This document shows positions 8,342 through 16,466 of a DNA stretch of 64,000 nt, piece after piece. This DNA is from Brachybacterium sp042666875 (GTDB taxonomy: Bacteria > Actinomycetota > Actinomycetes > Actinomycetales > Dermabacteraceae). The position numbers and the translations under genes are program-made. The notes below the pieces were generated by a model that was not told the DNA's origin, searched no databases, and was given only the letters and a program-made list of their open reading frames with translations. Where the stretch lies: positions 310,001-374,000 of the forward strand of contig NZ_JBHTCX010000002.1 in assembly GCF_042666875.1 (NCBI RefSeq), read 5' to 3'. Positions within the stretch are counted from its first letter, which is position 1; each line of letters begins with the position of its first letter.

Positions 8342-9385
8342 ATGTCAGAGGACGTTGCGCGGCTGGGCCGGGTCACCTTGAAGGATGTGGCCGAGAAGGC
8401 CGGCGTGTCCCTGGCGACGGCGTCGAAAGTGATGAACGGGCGCGCCGACGTGCGCGATTCGACCCGCCAGGAGGTCGCTGACGCGGCCCGCGACCTCGGA
8501 TACCAGCCCAAGCGGCGCGAGAGCGACCGCCGGCGTTCGGTGATGATCCACTTCGACACCCTGACCAGCCCCTACGCCCTGCAGGTGCTCGAGGGCGCCG
8601 AGCATGCCGCCCGCCGGGCCGGCGTGGACCTGCTCGTGATCAGCGTCGACGCCAAGGCCGACGGCTACGCAGGCCCCACTCGCGCCCAGATGGCCGATCT
8701 CTCCGCACGCGGGATCGAGGGACTCATCGCGGTGACCTCCCCGATCGGCCCGCAGCACGCCCGATGGAGCAAGGATCTCGAGCTGCCTCTGATCGCGATC
8801 GACCCGGTGACGATCGGCCCCGGCACCAAGGGCGTCGTCGCCATCTCAGCCACCAACTGGGAGGGCGGTACGGCGGCTGTGCAGCATCTGCTGGATCTGG
8901 GGCATCGTCGGATCGGGCTGATCGGTGGACCGGAGGATTCGGTGCCGGCGCGGCAGCGGGTGCAGGGGTATCACACGGCGCTGGGGCAGGCGGGGATCGC
9001 GGTCGACGAGGACCTGATCGAGCACGGCAGCTTCGACTACGAGGATGGTCAGCGCGGTGCGGATCGTCTGCTGCGCTTGCCGGAGCCGCCGACGGCGATC
9101 TTCGCGGTGGCGGACACGCTGGGCGTGGGGGCGCTGCGGGCGGCGCGGCAGTTGGGGATCGGGGTTCCGGAGGACCTCAGTGTGGTCAGCTTCGATGACA
9201 CGATGATCGCGAGCTGGACGCATCCGCAGCTGACCGCGGTGCGCCAGCCGTTGTTCTCGATGGGGCAGGTGGCGGTCGAGCGGCTGCTGGCGCTGTCCTC
9301 GGACCCGGGGCTGTTCGCTCACCCGTTCAAGCTGGAGACGCAGCTGATCGAGCGGGAATCCACCGCACCGGTCGGCGAGAGCTGA
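8342..9385 (+). CDS. LacI family transcriptional regulator of the xylan genes
   Basis: A 347-residue LacI/GalR repressor. The N-terminal helix-turn-helix (VTLKDVAEKAGVSLATASKV, residues 11-30) and hinge helix (QEVADAARDLGY) are complete, followed by a type I periplasmic-binding-like effector domain. AGGACAGGAC precedes the ATG. It is divergent from the axeA-aguA unit with a palindrome in between, so it likely represses deacetylation and deglucuronidation genes until a xylo-oligosaccharide is present. Codon use changes sharply near base 8880: alanine is mostly GCC before, then almost only GCG with no GCC after, and glycine moves from GGC to GGG. This suggests the C-terminal half came from another LacI gene. 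Confidence 0.9.
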   Translation: MSEDVARLGRVTLKDVAEKAGVSLATASKVMNGRADVRDSTRQEVADAARDLGYQPKRRESDRRRSVMIHFDTLTSPYALQVLEGAEHAARRAGVDLLVISVDAKADGYAGPTRAQMADLSARGIEGLIAVTSPIGPQHARWSKDLELPLIAIDPVTIGPGTKGVVAISATNWEGGTAAVQHLLDLGHRRIGLIGGPEDSVPARQRVQGYHTALGQAGIAVDEDLIEHGSFDYEDGQRGADRLLRLPEPPTAIFAVADTLGVGALRAARQLGIGVPEDLSVVSFDDTMIASWTHPQLTAVRQPLFSMGQVAVERLLALSSDPGLFAHPFKLETQLIERESTAPVGES

Positions 9386-9421
9386 CGCCGTTACCGAGCG
9401 TCCGCCCACCGTTCCCCGCCC

Positions 9422-10585
9422 TCAGCCCATCCGCTCGATCCACTGCCCGGGGGCCTCGAACACCGGCTGCAGCGCCGCCCGTGCCGCGCCGCGCAGGGCG
9501 GGGTCGGTGACCCCGTCGGAGCGTTCGATGGAGATGGGCCCGGCCTCGGCGGCGAGTGCGTGGGCCTCGACGGTCTCGCGGATCACGGGGGCGAGCTCGT
9601 CGGCGATCGGGGCGAGATAGCCCGAGAGCACCACCGTCGAGAGGTCCAGGACGTTCAGCGCATTGGCCACCGCCAGCCCGAGCGAGCGGCCGATCATGCC
9701 GATCACCTCGGCGCGGTCGGTGCGGGCCGAGAGCTCGTCCACGAGGTCCTCGATGCGCACCTCCTGCCCCAGCCCGGCGCGCTCCAGCAGCGAGTGGTAG
9801 GAGACGTAGGCCTCCAGGCACCCCCGTCGGCCGCAGCGGCACCGCGCCCCGCCGGGAGCGACGACAGTGTGCCCGAACTCGCCGGCCCATCCGTGCACGC
9901 CGTCCAGGAGGGATCCGCCGAGCACCACGGCCCCACCGACCCCCGTGGAGCCGCGCACGTAGATGAACGACTCCCCGGGCCGGTGGCCGATCTCGGTGAG
10001 CACCGAGAGCCGGTTGTCGTTCTGCGCGCGCACGGGAAGGTCGGCCAGCTCAGGATGCTGCTGGAGGCGACCGACCAGCGGCACCTCGGTCCAGTCGAGG
10101 TTCGGGGCCGAGAGCACGCGGCCATCGTCCGGAGCGATGCGGCCGGGCACGGCGACCACGACCCCGACTACGGGCAGCGCACCGGCGTCGGCCCGGACCC
10201 GGCCGACGAGCTGCGCAGCGACCTCGATCGCCTGATCCACCGACGTGGCGGTGACCTGGAGGTACTCGGTGTACGTGCTGACGGTCCCGCCGGCCAGATC
10301 GATGCCGAGGCAGGAGATGCGGTCGGCGGCGATCTCCAGCCCCACGGCGAGCAGGGTGCCGGCGGCCGGCTGCAGCGGAACCATCGGGCGCCCGGACCCG
10401 GAGGAGAGGGGAGTGTCCTCCTGGACCAGACGCGCCTCGACCAGCTCCTCGACGAGCTTGGAGACCGTCGGCTTGGTCAGCCGCGTGAGCTTCGACAGCC
10501 CGGCGCGCGAGGTGGGGGAGGAGGCCTCGGCGAGCGCCCGCAGGATCTCCGAGAGGTTGTGTTCGCGCAGGTGCATCGACTGCAT
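9422..10585 (-). CDS. xylR: ROK family transcriptional regulator, XylR type
   Basis: A 387-residue ROK repressor with an N-terminal winged helix (residues 8-65, containing TRLTKPTVSKLVEELVE) and a C-terminal sugar-kinase-like domain. The ROK zinc motif CRCGRRGCLEAYVS and the GEFGHT segment are intact. Such proteins bind xylose or a glycoside and release DNA. The ATG at 10585 is chosen because AGGAGGAGG lies six bases upstream; the frame stays open 18 codons further. It is divergent from xylA, with an inverted repeat over both promoters, so it likely represses xylA(B) and itself. It converges on the LacI gene 36 bases away with no clear terminator. Confidence 0.88.
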   Translation of the reverse strand: MQSMHLREHNLSEILRALAEASSPTSRAGLSKLTRLTKPTVSKLVEELVEARLVQEDTPLSSGSGRPMVPLQPAAGTLLAVGLEIAADRISCLGIDLAGGTVSTYTEYLQVTATSVDQAIEVAAQLVGRVRADAGALPVVGVVVAVPGRIAPDDGRVLSAPNLDWTEVPLVGRLQQHPELADLPVRAQNDNRLSVLTEIGHRPGESFIYVRGSTGVGGAVVLGGSLLDGVHGWAGEFGHTVVAPGGARCRCGRRGCLEAYVSYHSLLERAGLGQEVRIEDLVDELSARTDRAEVIGMIGRSLGLAVANALNVLDLSTVVLSGYLAPIADELAPVIRETVEAHALAAEAGPISIERSDGVTDPALRGAARAALQPVFEAPGQWIERMG

Positions 10586-10646
10586 GCGGTTCCTCCTCCT
10601 GGCCGCCCGGGCTCCGACTTGTGCCGGACAGCGTCGCACGTCTAGA

Positions 10647-10667
10647 TTAGTAACGGAAACTTACTAA
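10647..10667. promoter_or_regulatory. XylR operator between xylR and xylA
   Basis: A perfect inverted repeat TTAGTAA-N7-TTACTAA with half-sites close to the TTAGT.../...ACTAA arms of Bacillus xylO. It overlaps TAATCT reading left (10644-10649, -10 for the regulator) and TAAGGA reading right (10665-10670, possible -10 for xylA), so one bound repressor would block both. Confidence 0.78.
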
Positions 10668-10765
10668 GGATTGGCGGCGAGGTCGAGACGCCTGCCGCGA
10701 TCCCGTAGGGACGACCCCTGGCGGGCCTGCCGTCCGCCCGATGATCCGATGAAGGAGCGCTCACG

Positions 10766-11959
10766 ATGACCGCACCCACCCCCACCCGTGACGACAAGTT
10801 CTCATTCGGCCTGTGGACCACCGGCTGGCAGGCCCAGGACCAGTTCGGCGCCGCCACCCGCCCGCCGCTGGACCTGACCGCGCACGTGCGCAAGCTCGCC
10901 GACATGGGCGCCTGGGGCTTCACGTTCCACGACAACGACGTGATCCCCTTCGACGCCACCCCCGAGGAGCGCCAGCGGGTCCTGGATCAGCTGAAGAAGG
11001 TCACCGACGAGACCGGCCTGGTGATCGAGATGGTCACCACCGACACCTTCGCCCACCCCGTCTTCAAGGACGGAGCCTTCACCTCCAACGACCGCTCCGT
11101 GCGCCGCTTCGGCCTGCGCAAGGTGCTGGCCAATGTCGACCTCGCCGCTGAGCTCGGCGCGAAGACGTTCGTGATGTGGGGCGGCCGCGAGGGTTCCGAG
11201 TACGACGGGTCCAAGGACCTCCTGGCCGCGATGCAGCGCTACGCCGAGGGCATCGACACCGTCGCCGGCTACATCAAGGATAAGGGCTACGACCTCCGCA
11301 TCGGCCTCGAGCCCAAGCCCAACGAGCCCCGCGGCAACATCTTCCTGCCCACCGTCGGCCACGCGCTGGCCTTCATCGAGCAGCTCGAGCACGGCGACAT
11401 CGTGGGCATCAACCCCGAGACCGGCCACGAGCAGATGGCCACGCTGAACTACACCCACGGCCTCGCCCAGGCGCTGTGGGCCGGCAAGCTGTTCCACATC
11501 GACCTCAACGGCCAGCACGGCCCGATGTACGACCAGGACCTCGTGTTCGGCCACGGCGACCTGATCAGCGCCTTCTTCACCGTCGACCTGCTCGAGAACG
11601 GCTTCCCGTCCAAGCCCGGCGCCTACGAGGGCGCCCGCCACTTCGACTTCAAGCCCTCGCGCACCGAGCACGAGCAGGGCCAGTACGACTCCGCCGCGGC
11701 CAACATGGAGATGTACCTGATGCTCAAGGAGCGCGCGCTCGCGTTCCGTCAGGACTCCGAGGTCCAGGAGGCGCTGGCCTACTCCGGCATCGGCGAGCTG
11801 GCCGAGCCCACCATCGGCGAGGGCGAGTCCCTCCAGGACGTCCTCGCGGACCGCTCCACCTACGAGGACTTCGACGCCGACGCCGCCGGTGAGCGCAACT
11901 ACGGCTTCGTGCGGCTCCAGCAGCTGGCCATGCAGCACCTGCTGGGCTTCCGCGCCTGA
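10766..11959 (+). CDS. xylA: Xylose isomerase (class I, actinobacterial type)
   Basis: A 397-residue TIM-barrel isomerase converting D-xylose to D-xylulose, and the first step of xylose use here. The catalytic histidine H55 and D58 lie in FTFHDND, and the metal/substrate ligands E182 and K184 lie in GLEPKPNEPRG. Further metal ligands are in GHEQM, HIDLNGQ and DFKP. Length and sequence are those of the short Streptomyces/Arthrobacter class. AAGGAG lies eight bases before the ATG. It is divergent from a ROK regulator across a clear operator and is followed by xylB after a repeat-filled spacer. Confidence 0.97.
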   Translation: MTAPTPTRDDKFSFGLWTTGWQAQDQFGAATRPPLDLTAHVRKLADMGAWGFTFHDNDVIPFDATPEERQRVLDQLKKVTDETGLVIEMVTTDTFAHPVFKDGAFTSNDRSVRRFGLRKVLANVDLAAELGAKTFVMWGGREGSEYDGSKDLLAAMQRYAEGIDTVAGYIKDKGYDLRIGLEPKPNEPRGNIFLPTVGHALAFIEQLEHGDIVGINPETGHEQMATLNYTHGLAQALWAGKLFHIDLNGQHGPMYDQDLVFGHGDLISAFFTVDLLENGFPSKPGAYEGARHFDFKPSRTEHEQGQYDSAAANMEMYLMLKERALAFRQDSEVQEALAYSGIGELAEPTIGEGESLQDVLADRSTYEDFDADAAGERNYGFVRLQQLAMQHLLGFRA

Positions 11960-11996
11960 TCGGCCGACGCGCCCGACCGGCCGGGGGCGGCGCACG

Positions 11997-12002
11997 TAGG
12001 AT
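11997..12002 (+). promoter_or_regulatory. -10 element in the xylA-xylB spacer
   Basis: TAGGAT followed by six bases and a GTG at 12009, the same layout as leaderless promoters elsewhere in the window. The GTG frame is low-complexity, so this is more likely an internal promoter for xylB with a leader of about 165 bases made of tandem repeats. Confidence 0.45.
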
Positions 12003-12054
12003 CGCTGCGTGCGCCGCCCTCGCCGTGCCCTGCCCTCGCTCCACGCCGTCGCAC

Positions 12055-12159
12055 CCTCCACCGCCGCAGCCTCCACCGCCGTAGCCTCCACCGCCGCAGC
12101 CTCCACCGCCGTAGCCTCCACCGCCGCAGCCTCCACCGCCGCAGCCTTCACCGCCGCAG
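12055..12159 (+). repeat. 15-bp tandem repeat in the xylB leader, seven copies
   Basis: Seven adjacent units of CCTCCACCGCCGCAG, with CAG and TAG alternating in the first copies and one T change in the last. The array ends just before the AGGAAAGGA ribosome binding site of xylB, so copy number changes would alter leader length but not protein sequence. Confidence 0.95.
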
Positions 12160-12172
12160 GAAAGGACCCCTC

Positions 12173-13561
12173 ATGGCCCCCTCCGTTCTCGGAATCGACT
12201 CCTCCACCCAGGCGACCAAAGCAGTGCTCGTCGACGCCGAGACCGGAGCCGTCCTCGAGGAGCGCCGCGCCGCCCACCCTGACGGCACCGAGGTCGATCC
12301 GCGAGCCTGGCTCGACGCGGTCGACGAGGCCGCCGGCCCCTTGCTGGAGCGCGCCGAGGCCGTCGCCGTCGGCGGCCAGCAGCACGGCATGGTGCTGCTG
12401 GACGAGCGCGGCGAGGTGGTGCGTGATGCGCTGCTGTGGAACGACACCCGCTCCGCCCCGCAGGCCGAGGCCCTGATCGAGGAGATGGGCGGGCCCGAGG
12501 CCTCCGTCGAGGAGATCGGCAGCCTCATGGTCGCCTCCTTCACCGCCTCCAAGCTGCGCTGGGTGCGTGACAACGAACCCGACAGCGCCCGCCGGGCTGC
12601 CAGCGTGCTGCTGCCCCACGACTACGTCTCCCGTCACCTCGCCGGCGGGGGAGAGGCGTTCACCGACCGCGGCGACGCCTCCGGCACCGCCTACTACTCG
12701 ACCCGCACCGAGGAATGGAAGCCCGACCTCGTCGAGCTCGCCCTCGGCCGCACCCTCGAGCTGCCGCGGCTGCCCGGCACCCCGCAGGAGGTCATGGCCC
12801 GCACCCCGTCCGGCGCCGCGATCGCCGCCGGCACCGGGGACAACATGGGCGCCGCCCTCGGACTCTCCCAGGGCGAGGGCGATGTCTCCGTCTCCATCGG
12901 CACCTCCGGCGTGTGCGCCATGGTCAGCTCTGCCCGCCCGAACGACGCCACCGGCTCGATCACGGGATTCGCCGACGCCACCGGGCGCTTCCTGCCCATG
13001 GCCACCACCATCAACGCCGCCCGGATCCTCGAGGCCGGCCGCTCGCTGCTGGGCGTCTCCCACGAGGAGATGGCGCAGCTGGCCCTGGCCAGCGTTCCCG
13101 GGGCCCACGGCGTGACGCTGCTGCCCTACTTCGACGGCGAGCGCACCCCGAATCGGCCCGACGCCCGGGCAACCCTGACCGGGATGTCCACCTCGACCAG
13201 TCGCGAGGACATCGCCCGCGCCTACATCGAGGGCCTGCTGTGCTCCCTGGCCGACGGCATCACGGCGCTGGAGGAGGTCACCGGCACCACCGCCGCGGGC
13301 ATCACGCTGATCGGCGGCGGTGCCCGCAGCGAGGCCGTCCAGCAGCTGGCCCCGGCCATCTTCGGCCGCGGCGTCACCGTCGCCCCGGCCGCGGAGTACG
13401 TGGCCCTGGGCGCCGCCCGCCAGGCCGCCTGGGCGCTCGCCGGCACCGAGGAGCCCCCGGCGTGGGAGGTCACCGGCAGCCGCACCCTCGAGGCCGAGCC
13501 CACCCCCGAGGTGCTCGCCGCCTACCGGGAGCTGAAGGACCGCACCGCCGACTGGGCCTGA
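12173..13561 (+). CDS. xylB: Xylulokinase
   Basis: A 462-residue FGGY-family kinase that phosphorylates D-xylulose to xylulose 5-phosphate for the pentose phosphate pathway. It has the N-terminal phosphate loop GIDSSTQATK, the substrate region GGQQHGMVLLD, the catalytic aspartate in GTGDNMGAALG near residue 224, and the C-terminal nucleotide motif LIGGGARSEAVQQL. AGGAAAGGA lies at the end of a 15-bp repeat array before the ATG. It is the second gene of the xyl unit but may also use its own promoter at 11997. No frameshift or missing residue is seen. Confidence 0.95.
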   Translation: MAPSVLGIDSSTQATKAVLVDAETGAVLEERRAAHPDGTEVDPRAWLDAVDEAAGPLLERAEAVAVGGQQHGMVLLDERGEVVRDALLWNDTRSAPQAEALIEEMGGPEASVEEIGSLMVASFTASKLRWVRDNEPDSARRAASVLLPHDYVSRHLAGGGEAFTDRGDASGTAYYSTRTEEWKPDLVELALGRTLELPRLPGTPQEVMARTPSGAAIAAGTGDNMGAALGLSQGEGDVSVSIGTSGVCAMVSSARPNDATGSITGFADATGRFLPMATTINAARILEAGRSLLGVSHEEMAQLALASVPGAHGVTLLPYFDGERTPNRPDARATLTGMSTSTSREDIARAYIEGLLCSLADGITALEEVTGTTAAGITLIGGGARSEAVQQLAPAIFGRGVTVAPAAEYVALGAARQAAWALAGTEEPPAWEVTGSRTLEAEPTPEVLAAYRELKDRTADWA

Positions 13562-13620
13562 TCCTGCCGGCCGCACCCGCAGGACGGCCGACGGCACCAG
13601 CAGAAGGGGAGCCCGGCGCC

Positions 13621-14001
13621 ATGAAGCCCGAGGACCTGCACGAGGCCGCGATCCAGCGTGCCCTCTCGCTGCCGGCGACCGCGCTCGAGCACCCCTTCGG
13701 GCCCGAGTACGACGTCATCAAGGCGCTCGGGAAGATGGTCCTGTTCGCCGCGTTCCTGCAGCGCGAGCCCATCGTGGTGCTCAAGGCGGACCCGGACGAT
13801 GCGCGGATGCTGCGCGAGAACATCGCCGGCATCGATCGCGGCTATCACATGAACAAACGGCACTGGATCACCGTGCGCGCGCATCCCAGCGTGGACCGCG
13901 CCCTGCTCGAGGACTTGGTGACCGACTCCTACCGCCTCGTGATCGCCTCCCTGCCGAGGTCGCGGCGGCCGATCGACCCGGAGACGTTCGAGGGGCCGTG
14001 A
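13621..14001 (+). CDS. MmcQ/YjbR family protein
   Basis: A 126-residue protein of the MmcQ/YjbR family (formerly DUF419), small double-wing DNA-binding-like proteins of unclear role. It reads MKPEDLHEAAIQRALSLP and has the usual core FGPEYDVIKALGKMVLFA, then HMNKRHWITV near residue 80 and DSYRLVIASLP near the end. AAGGGGA precedes the ATG. It starts 59 bases after xylB, so it could ride on that transcript, but a link to xylose use is not expected. It faces htpX convergently. Confidence 0.85.
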   Translation: MKPEDLHEAAIQRALSLPATALEHPFGPEYDVIKALGKMVLFAAFLQREPIVVLKADPDDARMLRENIAGIDRGYHMNKRHWITVRAHPSVDRALLEDLVTDSYRLVIASLPRSRRPIDPETFEGP

Positions 14002-14079
14002 CGTGAGGGCGTCGGGCTGCTGAGGCCGGCGGGTGGATCGACCGTCGCAGCGCCGAGACCAGCGGACCGATCGACGCTG

Positions 14080-14949
14080 TCAGCCGCCGAGGATCTCCCG
14101 CTCGCTCATCCGGCGCAGTCGGGCAACCCGCTCTTCCGTCGGCGGGTGGGTGGAGAACAGCTGGCCGAGGCCGCCGTCGGCCCGGAACGGGTTCTCGATC
14201 ATCATGTGCGCGCTGTCCTGGAGCTCCTGTTCCGGCGGCAGCGGCCGGGCCTGCACACCGCGGGAGATCTTCTCCAGCGCCGAGGCGAGCGCCTGCGGAT
14301 CACCCGTCAGCCGGGCACCGTCGTGGTCCGCGTCGTACTCGCGGGTGCGGGAGACGGCCAGCTGGATCAGCGTCGCCGCGATCGGCGCCAGGATCATCGC
14401 CAGCAGCGCGCCGATGATCCCGCCGCCGCCCTCACGCCCGCGACCGCCGAACCACAGCGCCATCTGAGCGAGGGAGGTGATGACCCCGGCGATGCCGGCG
14501 GAGACCGAGCTGGTGAGGATGTCGCGGTTGTAGACGTGCATCAGCTCGTGGCCCAGCACTCCGCGCAGCTCCCGTTCGCTCAGCAGCTGGAGGATGCCCT
14601 GCGTGCAGCACACGGCGGCATGGCTCGGGCTGCGGCCGGTGGCGAACGCGTTGGGCTGCGCGGCCGGCGAGATGTAGAGGCGCGGCATGGGCTTGCCAGC
14701 CCGGTCGGCCAGCTCGCGCACGATCCGGTGCAGGCCAGGAGCCTCGTGCTCGGAGACCTCGACGGCCCGCATCGAGCGGATCGCGATCTTGTCGCTGTTC
14801 CAGAAGCTGATGGCGGTCCCGACCAGGCCGATCAACGCGAAGATCCACAGCGCGCTGCCACCGATGAGCCAGCCCACGGCCAGCAGCACGCCCCACAGCA
14901 GCCCGATCAGAGCCGCCGTCTTGACCAGGTTCCCGACGCTGCGTCCCAC
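14080..14949 (-). CDS. htpX: HtpX-type zinc metalloprotease
   Basis: A 289-residue membrane-bound M48 metallopeptidase that degrades damaged membrane proteins. Two N-terminal membrane helices (about residues 10-30 and 33-49) precede the zinc motif GHELMH (H134, E135, H138); further hydrophobic segments follow, and the third ligand glutamate lies in SRTREYDADHDGARL. The start is GTG with GGGAGGGAG upstream. A 22-bp imperfect palindrome that resembles one before the yhgE-like gene overlaps its promoter area, hinting at shared control, for example by envelope stress. It has no partner gene in its own direction. Confidence 0.93.
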   Translation of the reverse strand: MGRSVGNLVKTAALIGLLWGVLLAVGWLIGGSALWIFALIGLVGTAISFWNSDKIAIRSMRAVEVSEHEAPGLHRIVRELADRAGKPMPRLYISPAAQPNAFATGRSPSHAAVCCTQGILQLLSERELRGVLGHELMHVYNRDILTSSVSAGIAGVITSLAQMALWFGGRGREGGGGIIGALLAMILAPIAATLIQLAVSRTREYDADHDGARLTGDPQALASALEKISRGVQARPLPPEQELQDSAHMMIENPFRADGGLGQLFSTHPPTEERVARLRRMSEREILGG

Positions 14950-14960
14950 GATCTCCCTCC

Positions 14961-14982
14961 CTCGATGCGCTTGTGTATCGAG
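14961..14982. promoter_or_regulatory. Palindrome upstream of htpX, shared with the yhgE-like gene
   Basis: CTCGAT...ATCGAG arms bound an imperfect palindrome. Read toward htpX it contains CTCGATACAC, the same ten bases found at 35383-35400 before the yhgE-like gene. It lies about 12 bases upstream of the htpX start. Confidence 0.45.
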
Positions 14983-15030
14983 AATAGATCCGGTGGCTCA
15001 GAACCGGTAGGGAGTTCGCTGTGGGATGAC

Positions 15031-15130
15031 GGCGTGGGTCACGCCCGCGCGACGCGCTGCCGCGCGGTTCACGCCCGCGCGACCTGCTACCGCGCGGTTC
15101 ACGCCCGCGCGACCTGCTGCCGCGCGGTTC
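15031..15130. repeat. 30-bp tandem repeat, about three copies
   Basis: Units of 30 bases begin at 15031, 15061 and 15091, with a partial fourth at 15121-15130. The second and third copies differ at one base (CTGCTAC versus CTGCTGC); the first is more diverged. They lie between the divergent ends of htpX and the ATP-grasp gene, outside any credible gene. Confidence 0.9.
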
Positions 15131-15154
15131 GGCCTGCCCCTGGTTGCCCGCGGC

Positions 15155-16063
15155 TCACGCCCGCGCGAGGATCGCCTCGGCGAAGGTCTCCGCGACGTCG
15201 GGGACGAGGTGGAGGTTGAAGAAGGGCTCGAAGAGCTCGGCCTCCAACAGCACCAGCCCGTGCTCCGCGGAATCGACGGTGTCGATCCGCCCGTACAGCG
15301 GCGCGGCCAGTCCGGTGACCTCCGAGACGGCCGCCAGCACCCGCTCGGCGAATGACCGCTCGAGCGTGGAGGTCTCGACCACGACGGGGCGCTCCTGGTA
15401 GGTCCCGCCGCGCAGGCCGCCCCCGCGGGCGAGCAGCGCGCCCTTCGCGATCGCGTGCGTGACGTGGCCGTCGACCACGTAGAGCGCCTTCTCCCGGCCC
15501 TCGGACAGCTCGGGCACCTCGGGCTGCAGCATCACCACGCCGTCCTCGGCCAGGATCACGCGGGCCAGCTCCGCAGCGGCCGGGTCGTCATGCCCGAAGA
15601 GTCCGGTATGGAGGGAGCCGGCGCCGACCGCCGGTTTCACGACCACGTGGCCCGGCACTCCGGTGCTCCCGGTTGCCCCGAGCTCCGTCAGTGCCGACGA
15701 GAACGACTCGAGATCCTGGTGATAGGTGGTGGGCACGACCGGTACGCCTGCGGCGTCGAGCTGTGCGAGGTAGCGCTTGTCCATGTTCCAGCGCACCAGC
15801 TGCGGTTCGTTGAGCACCCGCGTCAGACGGCCCGCCCGGTCGAGCCAGGCCTCGAACTCCTCGGCCCGCAGCACGTAGTCCCACGGCGTACGGATCACGG
15901 CGAGGTCGTAGGAGGACCAGTCCACCGCGGGATCGTGCCAGATGGCGCGCTCCGCCTCGGCGCCGCATCGCAGCAGCGCCTCCAGCAGCGGCGTGACATC
16001 CCGTTCGGGATCGGTGTCGACGCGGAATCCGGCGTCGGTGACGACGATGGCGATGCGGGGCAT
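15155..16063 (-). CDS. ATP-grasp domain protein
   Basis: A 302-residue protein with an ATP-grasp fold. The N-terminal domain (MPRIAIVVTDAGF, then YDLAVIRTPWDY near 52-63) precedes a lid and ATP site with VKPAVGAGS near 148 and a C-terminal metal site around GRIDTV and LLEAELFEPF. This resembles the DcsG/RimK-like group, which ligate an amino acid or small acid to an amine using ATP, and many actinobacterial proteins of unknown substrate. The ATG has no ribosome binding site but lies six bases after TAATCT, so it is probably leaderless. No biosynthetic partner genes flank it. Confidence 0.82.
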   Translation of the reverse strand: MPRIAIVVTDAGFRVDTDPERDVTPLLEALLRCGAEAERAIWHDPAVDWSSYDLAVIRTPWDYVLRAEEFEAWLDRAGRLTRVLNEPQLVRWNMDKRYLAQLDAAGVPVVPTTYHQDLESFSSALTELGATGSTGVPGHVVVKPAVGAGSLHTGLFGHDDPAAAELARVILAEDGVVMLQPEVPELSEGREKALYVVDGHVTHAIAKGALLARGGGLRGGTYQERPVVVETSTLERSFAERVLAAVSEVTGLAAPLYGRIDTVDSAEHGLVLLEAELFEPFFNLHLVPDVAETFAEAILARA

Positions 16064-16069
16064 GGCTCG

Positions 16070-16075
16070 AGATTA
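16070..16075 (-). promoter_or_regulatory. -10 element of the ATP-grasp gene (leaderless)
   Basis: On the minus strand TAATCT is followed by six bases and the ATG at 16063; no Shine-Dalgarno sequence is present. Confidence 0.5.
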
Positions 16076-16184
16076 CCGGCGGGGCACCGCGCCCGCGGGC
16101 AACGTGGCCTCGCCGGGTATCGCGGCCGCGGGATGAGGACGGCGCATCGAGGGTCGTGACGGCGAACATGCCGTTCGGCTCCTC

Positions 16185-16245
16185 GAGCACCCCCTCGTTG
16201 AGACCGTTCAGCGCGGCCCATAGCGGCCTTATCGAGGGGGTGCTC
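16185..16245. repeat. Long intergenic hairpin
   Basis: Perfect 13-base arms GAGCACCCCCTCG (16185-16197) and their complement (16233-16245), with imperfect pairing continuing inward. It stands about 120 bases upstream of the ATP-grasp start and 580 bases before the symporter gene, so it is not an obvious terminator for either. Confidence 0.75.
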
Positions 16246-16466
16246 AGATGGGGAGTTGCAGGTGCAGGCGGGCGCAGCCTGGGGGTGCGCAGAGGGGTGC
16301 TCGAGGTGCAGGTGGGACAGCTGGGGGTGCAGTGCGGACGCAGAGGGCGAGGCGGGGACTGTGGCAGGCATGCGGGGACGCGGGCAGGGCGTCGACAAGT
16401 TGCTCGCCGGGTATGCACCGGATGGATAGAGTTGCACAGCGGGGGTCCGGATCGTCGGGTGTCCGT

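Noticed and set aside
12009..12476. Leaderless-looking frame starting at GTG 12009 with repeats of ASTAA
   Set aside because: It is low-complexity, then overlaps xylB by 300 bases in another frame; the TAGGAT is more likely an xylB promoter.
10802..13597. Long minus-strand open frame opposite xylA and xylB
   Set aside because: Both plus-strand genes have complete catalytic motifs and ribosome binding sites; the antisense frame is low-complexity Gly/Val/Ala.
12055..15130. CRISPR array
   Set aside because: The 15-bp and 30-bp repeats are directly adjacent with no spacers, and no cas genes are present.
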